Assembly: GCA_017305555.1 (NCBI GenBank)
Contig: JAFKKM010000009.1
Span: 1 to 64,000 of the forward strand
Direction of reading: 5' to 3'
Origin: Hyphomicrobiales bacterium
Lineage (GTDB): Bacteria > Pseudomonadota > Alphaproteobacteria > Rhizobiales > Xanthobacteraceae
Length of the DNA: 64,000 nucleotides
Position numbers and translations under genes: made by a program
Notes under the pieces: generated by a model
Databases searched by the model: none
Seen by the model: only the letters and a program-made list of their open reading frames with translations
What the model was told of the DNA's origin: nothing
Part shown: positions 34,282 to 42,561 of the stretch, one piece after another
Position numbering within the stretch: position 1 is the stretch's first letter
Layout: every line of letters begins with the position of its first letter

Positions 34282-35712
34282 TTACACGGCGTTGAAGCCG
34301 GCGATGGCCTTCACTTCGAGGTAGTCCTCGAGGCCGAACTTGCCCCACTCGCGGCCGTTGCCTGACTGCTTGTAGCCGCCGAACGGCGCGGTGCGGTCAT
34401 TCGGCATGCCTTGCAGGTTGACGTTGCCGGCGCGGATCTGGCGACCGACCTTGCGCGCGCGCTCGACGGTGCCGGCCGAGACATACCCAGCGAGGCCGTA
34501 CGGCGTGTCGTTGGCGATCTTCACTGCCTCGGCTTCGTCCTTGGCGCCCATGATCACCAGCACCGGCCCGAAGATTTCCTCATTGGCGATGGTCATCTTG
34601 TCGGTGACGTCGGCGAAGATCGTCGGGCGCACGTAGAAGCCCTTGTTGACGCCTTCCGGCAGGCCGGGGCCGCCGGCCACCAGGGTCGCGCCCTCTTCAA
34701 TGCCCTTCTGGATCAGACCCTGGATCTTATTCCACTGGTTGCGATTGACGACCGGCCCGATGGTGGTGCCTTCGGCGCGCGGATCGCCCGCCTTGGTCTT
34801 GTCGGCGACGCCCTTGGCGATGGCAGAGACTTCCTTCATCTTCGACAGCGGCACGATCATGCGCGACGGCGCGTTGCAGGACTGGCCCGAGTTGTTGAAC
34901 ATGTGGGCCACACCGCCGGTCACGGCCTTCACCAGATCGGCGTCTTCCAGAATGACGTTCGGAGACTTGCCGCCGAGCTCCTGGCTGACGCGCTTCACCG
35001 TCGGCGCCGAACGCTTGGCGACGTCGATGCCGGCGCGAGTCGAACCGGTGAACGAGATCATGTCGATGTCGGGATGCTCGCTCATCGCGGCGCCGACATC
35101 CGGGCCGAGACCGTTGACGAGATTGAAGACACCCTTCGGCACGCCGGCTTCATGAAGGATTTCCGCGAAAATAAGCGCCGAGGTCGGCGTATATTCCGAC
35201 GGCTTCAGGATCATGGTGCAGCCCGCGGCCAGCGCAGGCGCCACCTTGCAGGCGATCTGGTTCAGCGGCCAGTTCCACGGCGTGATCATGCCGACCACAC
35301 CGATCGGCTCGCGCACCACGACGGCGGAGCCGACCGGCTCCTCGAACTGATAGTTCTTCAGCACCTCAAGCGTGGTCATCAGGTGACCGAGGCCTGCGCC
35401 GGCCTGCAACTTCTCGGCCATCGGCAGCGGCGCACCCATTTCGTCGGACACCGACGCGCCGATATCCTTCAGACGCGTCTTGTAGACGGCGATGATCTTT
35501 TCCAAGAGCGCCACGCGCTCTTCGCGGGTGGTCTGCGAGAACGTCTCGAAGGCGCGCTTTGCCGCAGCGGCCGCCTTGTCCACGTCGGCCTTGGAGCCGA
35601 GCGCGATCTCGTACATGGCCTCCTCGGTGGCCGGATTCACCACCGGCGTCGACTTCTTGACGACGGGATCGACCCAAGCGCCGTCGATGTAAAACTGCAT
35701 GCGATTGACCAT
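34282..35712 (-). CDS. NAD(P)-dependent aldehyde dehydrogenase
   Basis: A 476-residue ALDH superfamily enzyme oxidising an aldehyde to its acid. Key residues are Asn147 in TPWNWPLN, the general base Glu245 in QELGGKSPN and the nucleophile Cys279 in NNSGQSCNAPSRM. The cofactor loop FTGSTRAG is near 221-228. The C-terminus has NVNLQG...PFGGYKQSGNGREWG. The ATG has GAGG eight bases upstream. It is a single gene with its own terminator. The substrate class (aliphatic, betaine or aromatic aldehyde) is not clear. Confidence 0.92.
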   Translation of the reverse strand: MVNRMQFYIDGAWVDPVVKKSTPVVNPATEEAMYEIALGSKADVDKAAAAAKRAFETFSQTTREERVALLEKIIAVYKTRLKDIGASVSDEMGAPLPMAEKLQAGAGLGHLMTTLEVLKNYQFEEPVGSAVVVREPIGVVGMITPWNWPLNQIACKVAPALAAGCTMILKPSEYTPTSALIFAEILHEAGVPKGVFNLVNGLGPDVGAAMSEHPDIDMISFTGSTRAGIDVAKRSAPTVKRVSQELGGKSPNVILEDADLVKAVTGGVAHMFNNSGQSCNAPSRMIVPLSKMKEVSAIAKGVADKTKAGDPRAEGTTIGPVVNRNQWNKIQGLIQKGIEEGATLVAGGPGLPEGVNKGFYVRPTIFADVTDKMTIANEEIFGPVLVIMGAKDEAEAVKIANDTPYGLAGYVSAGTVERARKVGRQIRAGNVNLQGMPNDRTAPFGGYKQSGNGREWGKFGLEDYLEVKAIAGFNAV

Positions 35713-35864
35713 GACGAAACCTCACAAACTTGCGGGATTGGAAAGAACGGAAACGTTCAGTGCCCATCCTTGCATGAAACCGGGCCGAAATGAACCCGTT
35801 GGACGCGACCCGCCATTGCAGACGGCGCATCCGGTCACGTCAGCGTGTTGACGCAAGAAATGAA

Positions 35865-38261
35865 CTACACCGCCATCTTCCGGTGTCGCACCGGGCGACC
35901 GGCGGTGAGACCTTCCGCCGCATCGAGGATGGCGTTGGCGTCGATGCCGTAGTGCCGATAGAGATCATCTATCGAACCGGTCTGGCCGAAGTGCTCGACG
36001 CCGAGCGCTTCCATGCGGTGGCCGCAGACCGCGCCGATCCAGCCCAGCGTTGCCGGGTGGCCGTCGAGTACTGTCACGATGCCGCAGTCGCGCGGCAGCG
36101 GTGCCAGCAATGTCTCGATATGGCTCATGTAACCTGCCCCTCGCCGCTCGCGCCGCATCCGCCGCGCGGCGGTCCAGCCGGCATGAAGACGATCAGCCGA
36201 GGTGATCGCCAACAGCCCGATGTCACGGCGGCTCTCGCCGAGCAGCCCGACCGCCTCGATGGCCTCCGGCGCCACCGCACCGGTGTAGGCGACCACCACT
36301 TCCGCGTTCGGCCCCGGCTTGCGCAACCAGTAAGCGCCATCGGCAATGTCGCGCGCCAATTCCGGTGTCATGATCCGCTTCGGCTGTTCGACGGTGCGCG
36401 TCGACAGCCGCAGATAGACGGAGCCGCCGCTGCGGGTGCCGTCGCGGGCACTGCCCTTGTCGTCGAGGTCGCGCTGCATGTGGTCGAAACCCCAGCGCAT
36501 GATCGTCGCGAGCTCATCGACGAAGGCGGGCTCGAACGAGGCCAGCCCATCTTGCGCTATCCCGATCAACGGTGTGGCAATCGATTGGTGCGCGCCGCCT
36601 TCCGGCGCCAGCGTGATTCCGGACGGCGTCGCCGCCACCATGAAGCGCGCGTCTTGATAACAAGCGTAGTTCAGCGCATCGAGACCGCGCTCGATGAAGG
36701 GATCGTATAGTGTCGCGACCGGTAGCAGTCGCGCGCCGTTGATGAAATGCGACAGGCCCAGCGCCGACATCAGGATGAAGAGATTCATCTCGGCGATACC
36801 GAGTTCGATGTGCTGGCCCTTCGGCGAATAATCCCAGGTGAAGGTCGAGGGAATTTTCTCCTTCCTGAACACGTCCGCCATCGCCGCCTTGGCGAACAGG
36901 CCGCGCCGGTTGACCCACGCGCCGAGATTGGTCGACACCGTGACGTCCGGCGATGCGGTCACGATGCGCGATGCCAGTTCGCTATCGCCGCGCGCGAGTT
37001 CGTTGAGGATCAGCCCGAAGCCCTGCTGCGTCGACATCTGCGCGGCGGCGGGAAAGGCCAGTTGTTCGGGCACGTCGATGGTCGGCGTTTCCAGCCGCCG
37101 CCTGCCATCGCGATTGAAGGATGCGCCTTTAAGGAATGCTTCCAATTCGGCGGGCGACTGCGCCAGTCCTTCGAACTTGTCCCACTCATGTCCCGGCCGA
37201 ATATTCTGCGCGGCGCGGAAGGCTTCCATCTGCGCCGGCGTCATCAGGCCGGCGTGGTTGTCCTTGTGACCTTGGAACGGCAGACCGACGCCCTTGATGG
37301 TGTAGGCGATGAAGCACACCGGGCGATCGTGATCGATGGACTCGAACGCTTCCAACATGTTCGCCATGTCGTGGCCGCCGAGGTTCGACATCAGCGCCAG
37401 CAATTCGGCATCGCTGCGCCGTTCGATCAAGGCGCTCACCTCGCCCTGGTCGCCGATCTCGTCCTGCAAGCGCTTGCGGAATGCCGCGCCGCCCTGAAAA
37501 CACAGCGCCGCATAGACCTGATTGGGACAGCTATCGATCCAGCGCCGCAGCGCCTCGCCACCGGGTTCGGCGAACGCCGCCTGCATCAGTTTGCCGTACT
37601 TCACGATCACCACGTCCCAGCCGAAGTTGCGGAACATGGTCTCGAACTTTTCCCACAAGCCTTCGCGCACCACCGCGTCGAGGCTCTGGCGATTGTAGTC
37701 GACGATCCACCAGGTGTTGCGCAGGCCGTGCTTCCAGCCTTCCAGCAACGCTTCGAAGATGTTGCCCTCGTCCATCTCCGCATCGCCGACCAGCGCGATC
37801 ATGCGACCTTCGCGGCGGTCCTTCATGAAGCCGTGCGCGCTGACGTAGTCCTGCACCAGCGACGAGAACAACGTCTGCGCCACGCCGAGCCCGACCGAGC
37901 CGGTGGAGAAATCGACGTCGTCGATGTCCTTGGTACGCGACGGATAGGACTGCGCGCCCTTGTAGCCGCGAAAGTTCTCGAGCTTCTCGCGGGTCTGATG
38001 CCCGAACAGATACTGGATCGCGTGGAAGATCGGGCTGGCATGCGGCTTCACCGCGACGCGATCCTCCGGCTTCAGCACCGAGAAATACAGCGCCGACATG
38101 ATGGTCGCGAGCGAGGCGGACGACGCCTGATGGCCGCCGACTTTCAGGCCATCGGCATTGGGGCGAATGTGGTTGGCGTGATGGATGGTCCAGGACGACA
38201 GCCACAACACTTTGCGCGACAGGGCGGACAGGAGTTCGAGGCGGCGCGGTTCGATCTGCAT
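35865..38261 (-). CDS. mdeB: MdeB-like homodimeric 2-oxoacid dehydrogenase E1
   Basis: A 798-residue thiamine-diphosphate enzyme of the AceE (alpha2) type. The TPP motif begins GDAEMDEGNIFEALLEG and ends near VDYNRQSLD. A phosphate-binding histidine is in VKPHASPIFHAIQYL, and the central glutamate is in HIELGIAEMNLFILMSALG. It is shorter than AceE (about 890). The closest known counterpart is the mdeB product of Pseudomonas putida, which oxidises 2-oxobutyrate and is controlled by the Lrp protein MdeR. Here a divergent Lrp gene supports that comparison, but no methionine gamma-lyase gene and no E2/E3 gene is nearby. It must borrow E2/E3 or work alone. The ATG at 38261 was chosen over an upstream start. 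Confidence 0.78.
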   Translation of the reverse strand: MQIEPRRLELLSALSRKVLWLSSWTIHHANHIRPNADGLKVGGHQASSASLATIMSALYFSVLKPEDRVAVKPHASPIFHAIQYLFGHQTREKLENFRGYKGAQSYPSRTKDIDDVDFSTGSVGLGVAQTLFSSLVQDYVSAHGFMKDRREGRMIALVGDAEMDEGNIFEALLEGWKHGLRNTWWIVDYNRQSLDAVVREGLWEKFETMFRNFGWDVVIVKYGKLMQAAFAEPGGEALRRWIDSCPNQVYAALCFQGGAAFRKRLQDEIGDQGEVSALIERRSDAELLALMSNLGGHDMANMLEAFESIDHDRPVCFIAYTIKGVGLPFQGHKDNHAGLMTPAQMEAFRAAQNIRPGHEWDKFEGLAQSPAELEAFLKGASFNRDGRRRLETPTIDVPEQLAFPAAAQMSTQQGFGLILNELARGDSELASRIVTASPDVTVSTNLGAWVNRRGLFAKAAMADVFRKEKIPSTFTWDYSPKGQHIELGIAEMNLFILMSALGLSHFINGARLLPVATLYDPFIERGLDALNYACYQDARFMVAATPSGITLAPEGGAHQSIATPLIGIAQDGLASFEPAFVDELATIMRWGFDHMQRDLDDKGSARDGTRSGGSVYLRLSTRTVEQPKRIMTPELARDIADGAYWLRKPGPNAEVVVAYTGAVAPEAIEAVGLLGESRRDIGLLAITSADRLHAGWTAARRMRRERRGAGYMSHIETLLAPLPRDCGIVTVLDGHPATLGWIGAVCGHRMEALGVEHFGQTGSIDDLYRHYGIDANAILDAAEGLTAGRPVRHRKMAV

Positions 38262-38343
38262 GGGTGCGGACTCACGGTTTGAGCGGGTCCGATGGTAGCG
38301 CCGCACGGAGCGTCAAATTTCTCAATTTCTCGCATCACTTAAG

Positions 38344-38372
38344 GGAATATTGGGATAAGATCCCAATATTCC
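38344..38372. promoter_or_regulatory. Perfect palindromic operator for the Lrp-family regulator
   Basis: GGAATATTGGGA and its exact complement with a 5-base spacer (TAAGA), 25 bases upstream of the Lrp start and about 80 bases upstream of the E1 start. AT-rich dyads of this type, in a divergent gap beside an Lrp gene, are typical Lrp binding sites. Confidence 0.8.
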
Positions 38373-38397
38373 TGAGGTTCTCGATCAATACATTCCA

Positions 38398-38859
38398 ATG
38401 ACAGCCCTCGACGCCATCGACCGCAAGATCATCGCGCTGTTGCAGCGGGACAGCCGCATCACCATGCAGGAGCTGGCCGACAAGGTCGGCCTCTCGGTGT
38501 CGCCCTGCCATCGCCGCGTCAAACTGCTGGAGGAGCGCGGCGTTATCACCCGTTACGTCGCCACCGTCGACCAGCAATCGCTCGGGCTGCACGTCAGCGT
38601 CTTCATCTCGATCAAGCTGGCGCGGCAGAAGGAAGAAGACCTCGACCGCTTCGCGAGAGCGATCTCGGGCTGGGAGGAAGTGCTGGAGTGCTACCTGATG
38701 ACCGGCAACCGCGATTACCTGCTGCGCGTCGTGGTGGCTGACCTCGCCTCCTACGAGACGTTCCTGAAAACCAAACTGACCCGGCTCGACGGCATTGCCT
38801 CGATCGAGTCCAGCTTCGCGCTCAGCCAGGTGAAGTATTCGATTGCGTTGCCGGTGTGA
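38398..38859 (+). CDS. Lrp/AsnC family regulator (MdeR-like)
   Basis: A 153-residue transcription factor. The N-terminal helix-turn-helix is LDAIDRKIIALLQRDSRITMQELADKVGLS, followed by VSPCHRRVKLLEERGVI. The C-terminal RAM/effector domain contains SGWEEVLECYLMTGNRDYLLRVVV. It is divergent from the MdeB-like E1 gene with a perfect palindrome between them, so it probably senses an amino acid (methionine, 2-aminobutyrate or a branched-chain one) and activates the E1 gene. The effector is inferred, not seen. Confidence 0.88.
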   Translation: MTALDAIDRKIIALLQRDSRITMQELADKVGLSVSPCHRRVKLLEERGVITRYVATVDQQSLGLHVSVFISIKLARQKEEDLDRFARAISGWEEVLECYLMTGNRDYLLRVVVADLASYETFLKTKLTRLDGIASIESSFALSQVKYSIALPV

Positions 38860-38866
38860 GCCTTTC

Positions 38867-38994
38867 GTCGTGCCCGTGCATAGCCGTTCGAAGAACGGCG
38901 TCGCTTTGCTCGCCTATGTCACGGGCATCCACGTCTTTACGGCCTCACCGAAAGAAAGACGTGGATGGCCGGGACGAGCCCGGTCATGACGATG
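38867..38994. repeat. Dispersed inverted repeat, family B (long form)
   Basis: Outer ends GTCGTGCCCGTGCATAGCC and AGCCCGGTCATGACGATG. It contains the inner palindrome GCCGTTCGAAGAACGGC and the segment GCGTCGCTTTGCTCGCCTAT shared with the copy at 18337. Confidence 0.85.
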
Positions 38995-39012
38995 AACGTC
39001 AATGACTGCCGC

Positions 39013-40074
39013 TCACGCCCCCGGCGTACGCTCCAGCGCTTCACGCATCTGCGCTTTGCGGATGCGCTCGCGGTGCGCGATGTAGAGCCCGCTGCAAATG
39101 ATGATGCACGCGCCGAGTACGGTGAAGCGATCCGGGATTTCCGCGAACATCACGAAGCCCAGCACGCTCACCCACACCAGTTGGCTATAGGTGAATGGCG
39201 CCAGCACCGAGGCGTCGGCGTGGCGATAGGCCAGCACCACGATCCAGTGGCCGAGCGTCGATGAGATGCCGATCAGCACCGCGATGCCGACCTGCTGCCA
39301 CGTCGGCGTCACCCAGAAGAACGGCACCAAGAGCGACAGCACAACGAAGCCGACGATGGCGGAATAGGCCATCGTCGTCACCGGACGATCAACGCCCGCG
39401 ATCTGCCGCGTCAACACCAGCGCGAAGGCCCAGCCCAGCGCCGAAACAATGGGGAAGAACGCGGCGACATGGAAGGCGGCGGTGCCCGGCCGCACCACGA
39501 TCAAGACGCCGACCAGCCCGACAAGCGTGGCGATCCAACGCCGCACGCCGACCTTTTCCGACAGCATCACGATCGACAGGCACGTGACGAACATCGGCGC
39601 GATGAAGGCTGTGGCGGAGGCTTCCGCGATCGGCAAATAACCGAGGCCCCAGATGAAGAACAGCGACGACGACACCAGCCCGATGCCGCGCAGCACCTGA
39701 ATTACCGGCTTGCGCGTGGCAAGCACGTTGCCGCCGCGCCGCATCAGCACCGCCGGCAACATGATGATGAGAAATACGAAGAAGCGGATCCAGGCGATCT
39801 CGACCGCCGGCAGGCCGCGCGTGAGATACTTCGCCAGCGCGTCCGAACAAGCAAGAAACACGGTGGAGGCGATCACCAATGCAATGCCGCGGAACGGACG
39901 ATCGGTCCGTTGCGGGGCGCGCTCGGCAGCACGGCGCGGCGTGGCAGGGCTTGCGGGAATCTGATCGGCGAAAGCCGTAACCGGCGCGGTGGGCGGGGAC
40001 AAAGCGGAGGCTCGGGATCGCGGGGCCAAACGAAAGCCGGACCAAACGCGAATCGTGCGCGAACGACAAGGCAC
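39013..40074 (-). CDS. DMT superfamily (EamA) transporter
   Basis: A drug/metabolite transporter with ten predicted helices in two EamA repeats. The first begins GIALVIASTVFLACSDALAKYLTRGLP and the second AYSAIVGFVVLSLLVPFFW. The conserved LAYRHADASVLAPFTYSQLVWVSVLGF closes the second repeat. The N-terminal ~60 residues of the 353-residue frame are Pro/Arg-rich and unlike the family, so the true start is uncertain: GTG at 40074, TTG near 40002, or later. Export of amino acids or nucleosides is common in the family, but the substrate here is unknown. Confidence 0.85.
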   Translation of the reverse strand: MPCRSRTIRVWSGFRLAPRSRASALSPPTAPVTAFADQIPASPATPRRAAERAPQRTDRPFRGIALVIASTVFLACSDALAKYLTRGLPAVEIAWIRFFVFLIIMLPAVLMRRGGNVLATRKPVIQVLRGIGLVSSSLFFIWGLGYLPIAEASATAFIAPMFVTCLSIVMLSEKVGVRRWIATLVGLVGVLIVVRPGTAAFHVAAFFPIVSALGWAFALVLTRQIAGVDRPVTTMAYSAIVGFVVLSLLVPFFWVTPTWQQVGIAVLIGISSTLGHWIVVLAYRHADASVLAPFTYSQLVWVSVLGFVMFAEIPDRFTVLGACIIICSGLYIAHRERIRKAQMREALERTPGA

Positions 40075-40117
40075 GAAATCAGGATGCCGATATGCGTCCA
40101 GCGAATCGATCCGCCGG

Positions 40118-40969
40118 CTACAGCATCGGCAGCGAGCGCGGCGCCTCGCCGAGCGGAAACGCCTTCTCGATGCGGGCGATATCGTCGGCCGACAATTTCA
40201 GGTGGAGCGCGCTGGCGTTGTCGGCGGCGTGGGCGGTCGTTGCCGCCTTCGGGATCGTGAACACCGACGGGCGGCGGGTGAGGAAACTCAGCGCCACCTG
40301 ACGCGGCGTCGCGTCATGTGCGGATGCGATCTCCGCAAGCACCCGCCCCTGCGCCGAACTCGCTGCGGGAAAATCATCATGACCGAACGGTGAATAGGCC
40401 ACCACCGCCACGCCATGCGCCTCGCACCACGGGATCACCGCGTGTTCGATGGCACGCTCGCGCAAGTGATAGAGCACCTGATTGCAGGCGATGCGGCCCT
40501 CGTCCGCGACCTCGAGCAGTTCGTCGAGATCGTCCGCATCGAAATTGCTGACGCCCCAGCTTTTGATCTTGCCGGCCGCGATAAGTTCGTCGAAGGCGGC
40601 CACCGTCTCCGCCAGCGGATACGCCCCCCGCCAGTGCAGCAGATAGCAATCGAGCCGGTCGGTCTTCAGCCGCTTCAGCGAACGCTCGCAGGCAGTCACG
40701 GTGCCGCGCCGCGAGGCATTGCTCGGCAGCACTTTCGAAACCAGGAATACCTCGTCGCGCCGCCCGGCGATGGCGTCCGCCACCACCAGTTCGGCATCGC
40801 CGTACATCTCGGCGGTGTCGATGTGACTCATGCCGAGATCGAGGCCGCGCCGCAACGCCGCGACGGCCTTCTTGCGGTCGCCGTGGTCGATGTACCAGGT
40901 GCCCTGCCCAATCGCCGGCACTTTCACGCGCGCCGCACCGAAGGGATGTGCATTGGATCGCTTCGCCAT
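40118..40969 (-). CDS. Aldo/keto reductase
   Basis: A 283-residue NADPH-dependent reductase with the (beta/alpha)8 AKR fold. The tetrad is visible: Asp in MSHIDTAEMYGD with the Tyr four residues later, Lys in DEVFLVSKVLPSNASRRG and His in LDCYLLHWRGAYPL. The cofactor region is FTIPKAATTAHAADNASALHLKLSADD. The ATG at 40969 starts MAKRSNAHPFG, close to other family members, while the longer frame adds a basic leader. Its substrate (aldehyde or keto-sugar) is unknown. It is divergent from the serine hydrolase. Confidence 0.9.
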   Translation of the reverse strand: MAKRSNAHPFGAARVKVPAIGQGTWYIDHGDRKKAVAALRRGLDLGMSHIDTAEMYGDAELVVADAIAGRRDEVFLVSKVLPSNASRRGTVTACERSLKRLKTDRLDCYLLHWRGAYPLAETVAAFDELIAAGKIKSWGVSNFDADDLDELLEVADEGRIACNQVLYHLRERAIEHAVIPWCEAHGVAVVAYSPFGHDDFPAASSAQGRVLAEIASAHDATPRQVALSFLTRRPSVFTIPKAATTAHAADNASALHLKLSADDIARIEKAFPLGEAPRSLPML

Positions 40970-41083
40970 CAGGAGATCCCGTTGGTTCCGATGTCCGCTT
41001 TGGACCGGCTTGTATCGCGCGCGCGGACGTTGTGAAATAGCCGCCATCCACGCCGAAACTGCGGCCGTCCCAGGAGAAAATCA

Positions 41084-42385
41084 ATGCTCGATCAAGCCAA
41101 GTCCGCGTCCAGCCTGACGCCTTCCACCGCCGCGCCCGAAAGTCTCGGCATGTCGGGCGCGCGGCTCGGCCGCATCGAGGATCACCTCAAGCGCCGCTAT
41201 GTCGACAACGGCCGCTTTCCCGGCACGCAGACGCTGATCTACCGGCGCGGCGCCATCGCCCACTCGGCGGTACAAGGCTATGCCGACCTCGAGCGCAAGA
41301 CGCCGATGAAGGATGATACCATCTTCCGCATCTATTCGATGACCAAGCCGATCACCTCGGTCGCCTTCATGATGCTGGTGGAGGAAGGCCACGTCGCGCT
41401 CGACGAGCCGGTCCACAAATACATTCCGCAATGGCGCGACCTGCGGGTGTTCGTCGCCGGTAACCCGCCGCTGTTCCAGACCAAGCCGGTGGCGCGGCCG
41501 ATGCAGATCGTCGATCTGTTGCGCCACACCTCGGGCCTCACCTACGGCTTCCAGCAGCGCAGCAATGTCGATGCCGCCTATCGCGCGAAGAAGATCGGCG
41601 AGGTTGAGAAGTCCGGGACCTTGCAGTCGATGATCGACGATCTCGCCGGCATCCCGCTGGAGTTCTCGCCGGGCGACGCCTGGAACTATTCGGTCTCCAC
41701 CGATGTACTCGGCTACCTGATCGAGAAAATCTCCGGTAAGCCATTCCAGCAATTCCTGAAGGAGCGCATCTTCGATCCGCTCGGCATGAAAGACACCGAC
41801 TTCTTCGTTCCGAAGGACAAGGCGCATCGCTTCGCCGCCTGCTACAACGCCACGCCGGGCGGCATGGCATCGTTCCACTCGCCGGGGCTCAAGGGCGATC
41901 TGACGCTTCAGGACGATCCGACCACCAGTTCGTTCCTCACCCCGCCCTCGTTCATCTCCGGCGGCGGCGGGCTGTGCTCGACGGCGGCGGATTACCTCAC
42001 CTTCTGCCGCGCGCTCCTGAACCGCGGCGAACTCGGCGGCACGCGGCTGCTCGGCCCAAAGACGCTGGCGCTGATGGCCACCAATCACCTGCCCGGCGGC
42101 AAGGACCTCACGCAACTGTCGCGCTCGCTGTTCAGCGAGGCGACCTTCGCGGGCGTCGGCTTCGGCCTCGGCTTCTCGGTGACGATGGACCCGGCACAGA
42201 CGCTGATTCCCGGCAGCGCCGGCGAATATGCCTGGGGCGGCGCGGCCACTACCTCGTTCTGGATCGATCCGGCGGAGGACCTGATCGCCATCTTCATGAC
42301 GCAGGTGCTGCCGTCCAGCGCCTATCCGGTGCGCCGCGAACTGCGCTCGCTGGTCTATTCGGCGATCACCGACAGCAACCTGTAA
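41084..42385 (+). CDS. Serine hydrolase, class C beta-lactamase/esterase family
   Basis: A 433-residue protein of the penicillin-binding/EstB-like esterase family. The nucleophile motif is Ser85-Met-Thr-Lys88, the base motif is Tyr202-Ser-Val (NYSVS), and a late WGGAATTSFWIDP segment takes the place of the KTG box. No signal peptide is visible, so it is probably cytoplasmic and an esterase rather than a true antibiotic lactamase. The ribosome-binding site AGGAGAAAATCA precedes the ATG. The gene ends before a strong hairpin. Confidence 0.9.
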   Translation: MLDQAKSASSLTPSTAAPESLGMSGARLGRIEDHLKRRYVDNGRFPGTQTLIYRRGAIAHSAVQGYADLERKTPMKDDTIFRIYSMTKPITSVAFMMLVEEGHVALDEPVHKYIPQWRDLRVFVAGNPPLFQTKPVARPMQIVDLLRHTSGLTYGFQQRSNVDAAYRAKKIGEVEKSGTLQSMIDDLAGIPLEFSPGDAWNYSVSTDVLGYLIEKISGKPFQQFLKERIFDPLGMKDTDFFVPKDKAHRFAACYNATPGGMASFHSPGLKGDLTLQDDPTTSSFLTPPSFISGGGGLCSTAADYLTFCRALLNRGELGGTRLLGPKTLALMATNHLPGGKDLTQLSRSLFSEATFAGVGFGLGFSVTMDPAQTLIPGSAGEYAWGGAATTSFWIDPAEDLIAIFMTQVLPSSAYPVRRELRSLVYSAITDSNL

Positions 42386-42414
42386 GCCCCGACGGGGCGC
42401 CTCCCCCGGAAGCG

Positions 42415-42447
42415 GCCGGCGCATGGACATATCCGCCATGCGCCGGC
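42415..42447 (+). terminator. Stem-loop after the serine hydrolase gene
   Basis: A perfect 12-bp stem (GCCGGCGCATGG and complement) with a 9-base loop, 30 bases after the stop. No T-run follows, so it may act as a weak or factor-assisted terminator or a 3' stabiliser. Confidence 0.5.
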
Positions 42448-42561
42448 GTTCACGGAAATGACATTAGTTCGGCCGCATGGTCTGCGATAAGCAGGCCGCG
42501 TCCATTCGCTGCGCCTCCTCAAGCACGAGAGACTTCGCAAAGTCCGGCCACGGTCGGCTTG

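Noticed and set aside
36747-38282. A 511-codon open frame on plus opposite the E1 gene
   Set aside because: Antisense to a thiamine-diphosphate enzyme with intact motifs, and Arg/His/Gln-rich with no family match.
41084-42385. Antibiotic-resistance class C beta-lactamase
   Set aside because: No signal peptide and no KTG box. The sequence fits the esterase branch of the fold better.
41974-42561. N-terminal extension of the ClC protein by ~196 residues
   Set aside because: It runs over the serine hydrolase gene in another frame. The hydrolase has intact catalytic motifs.
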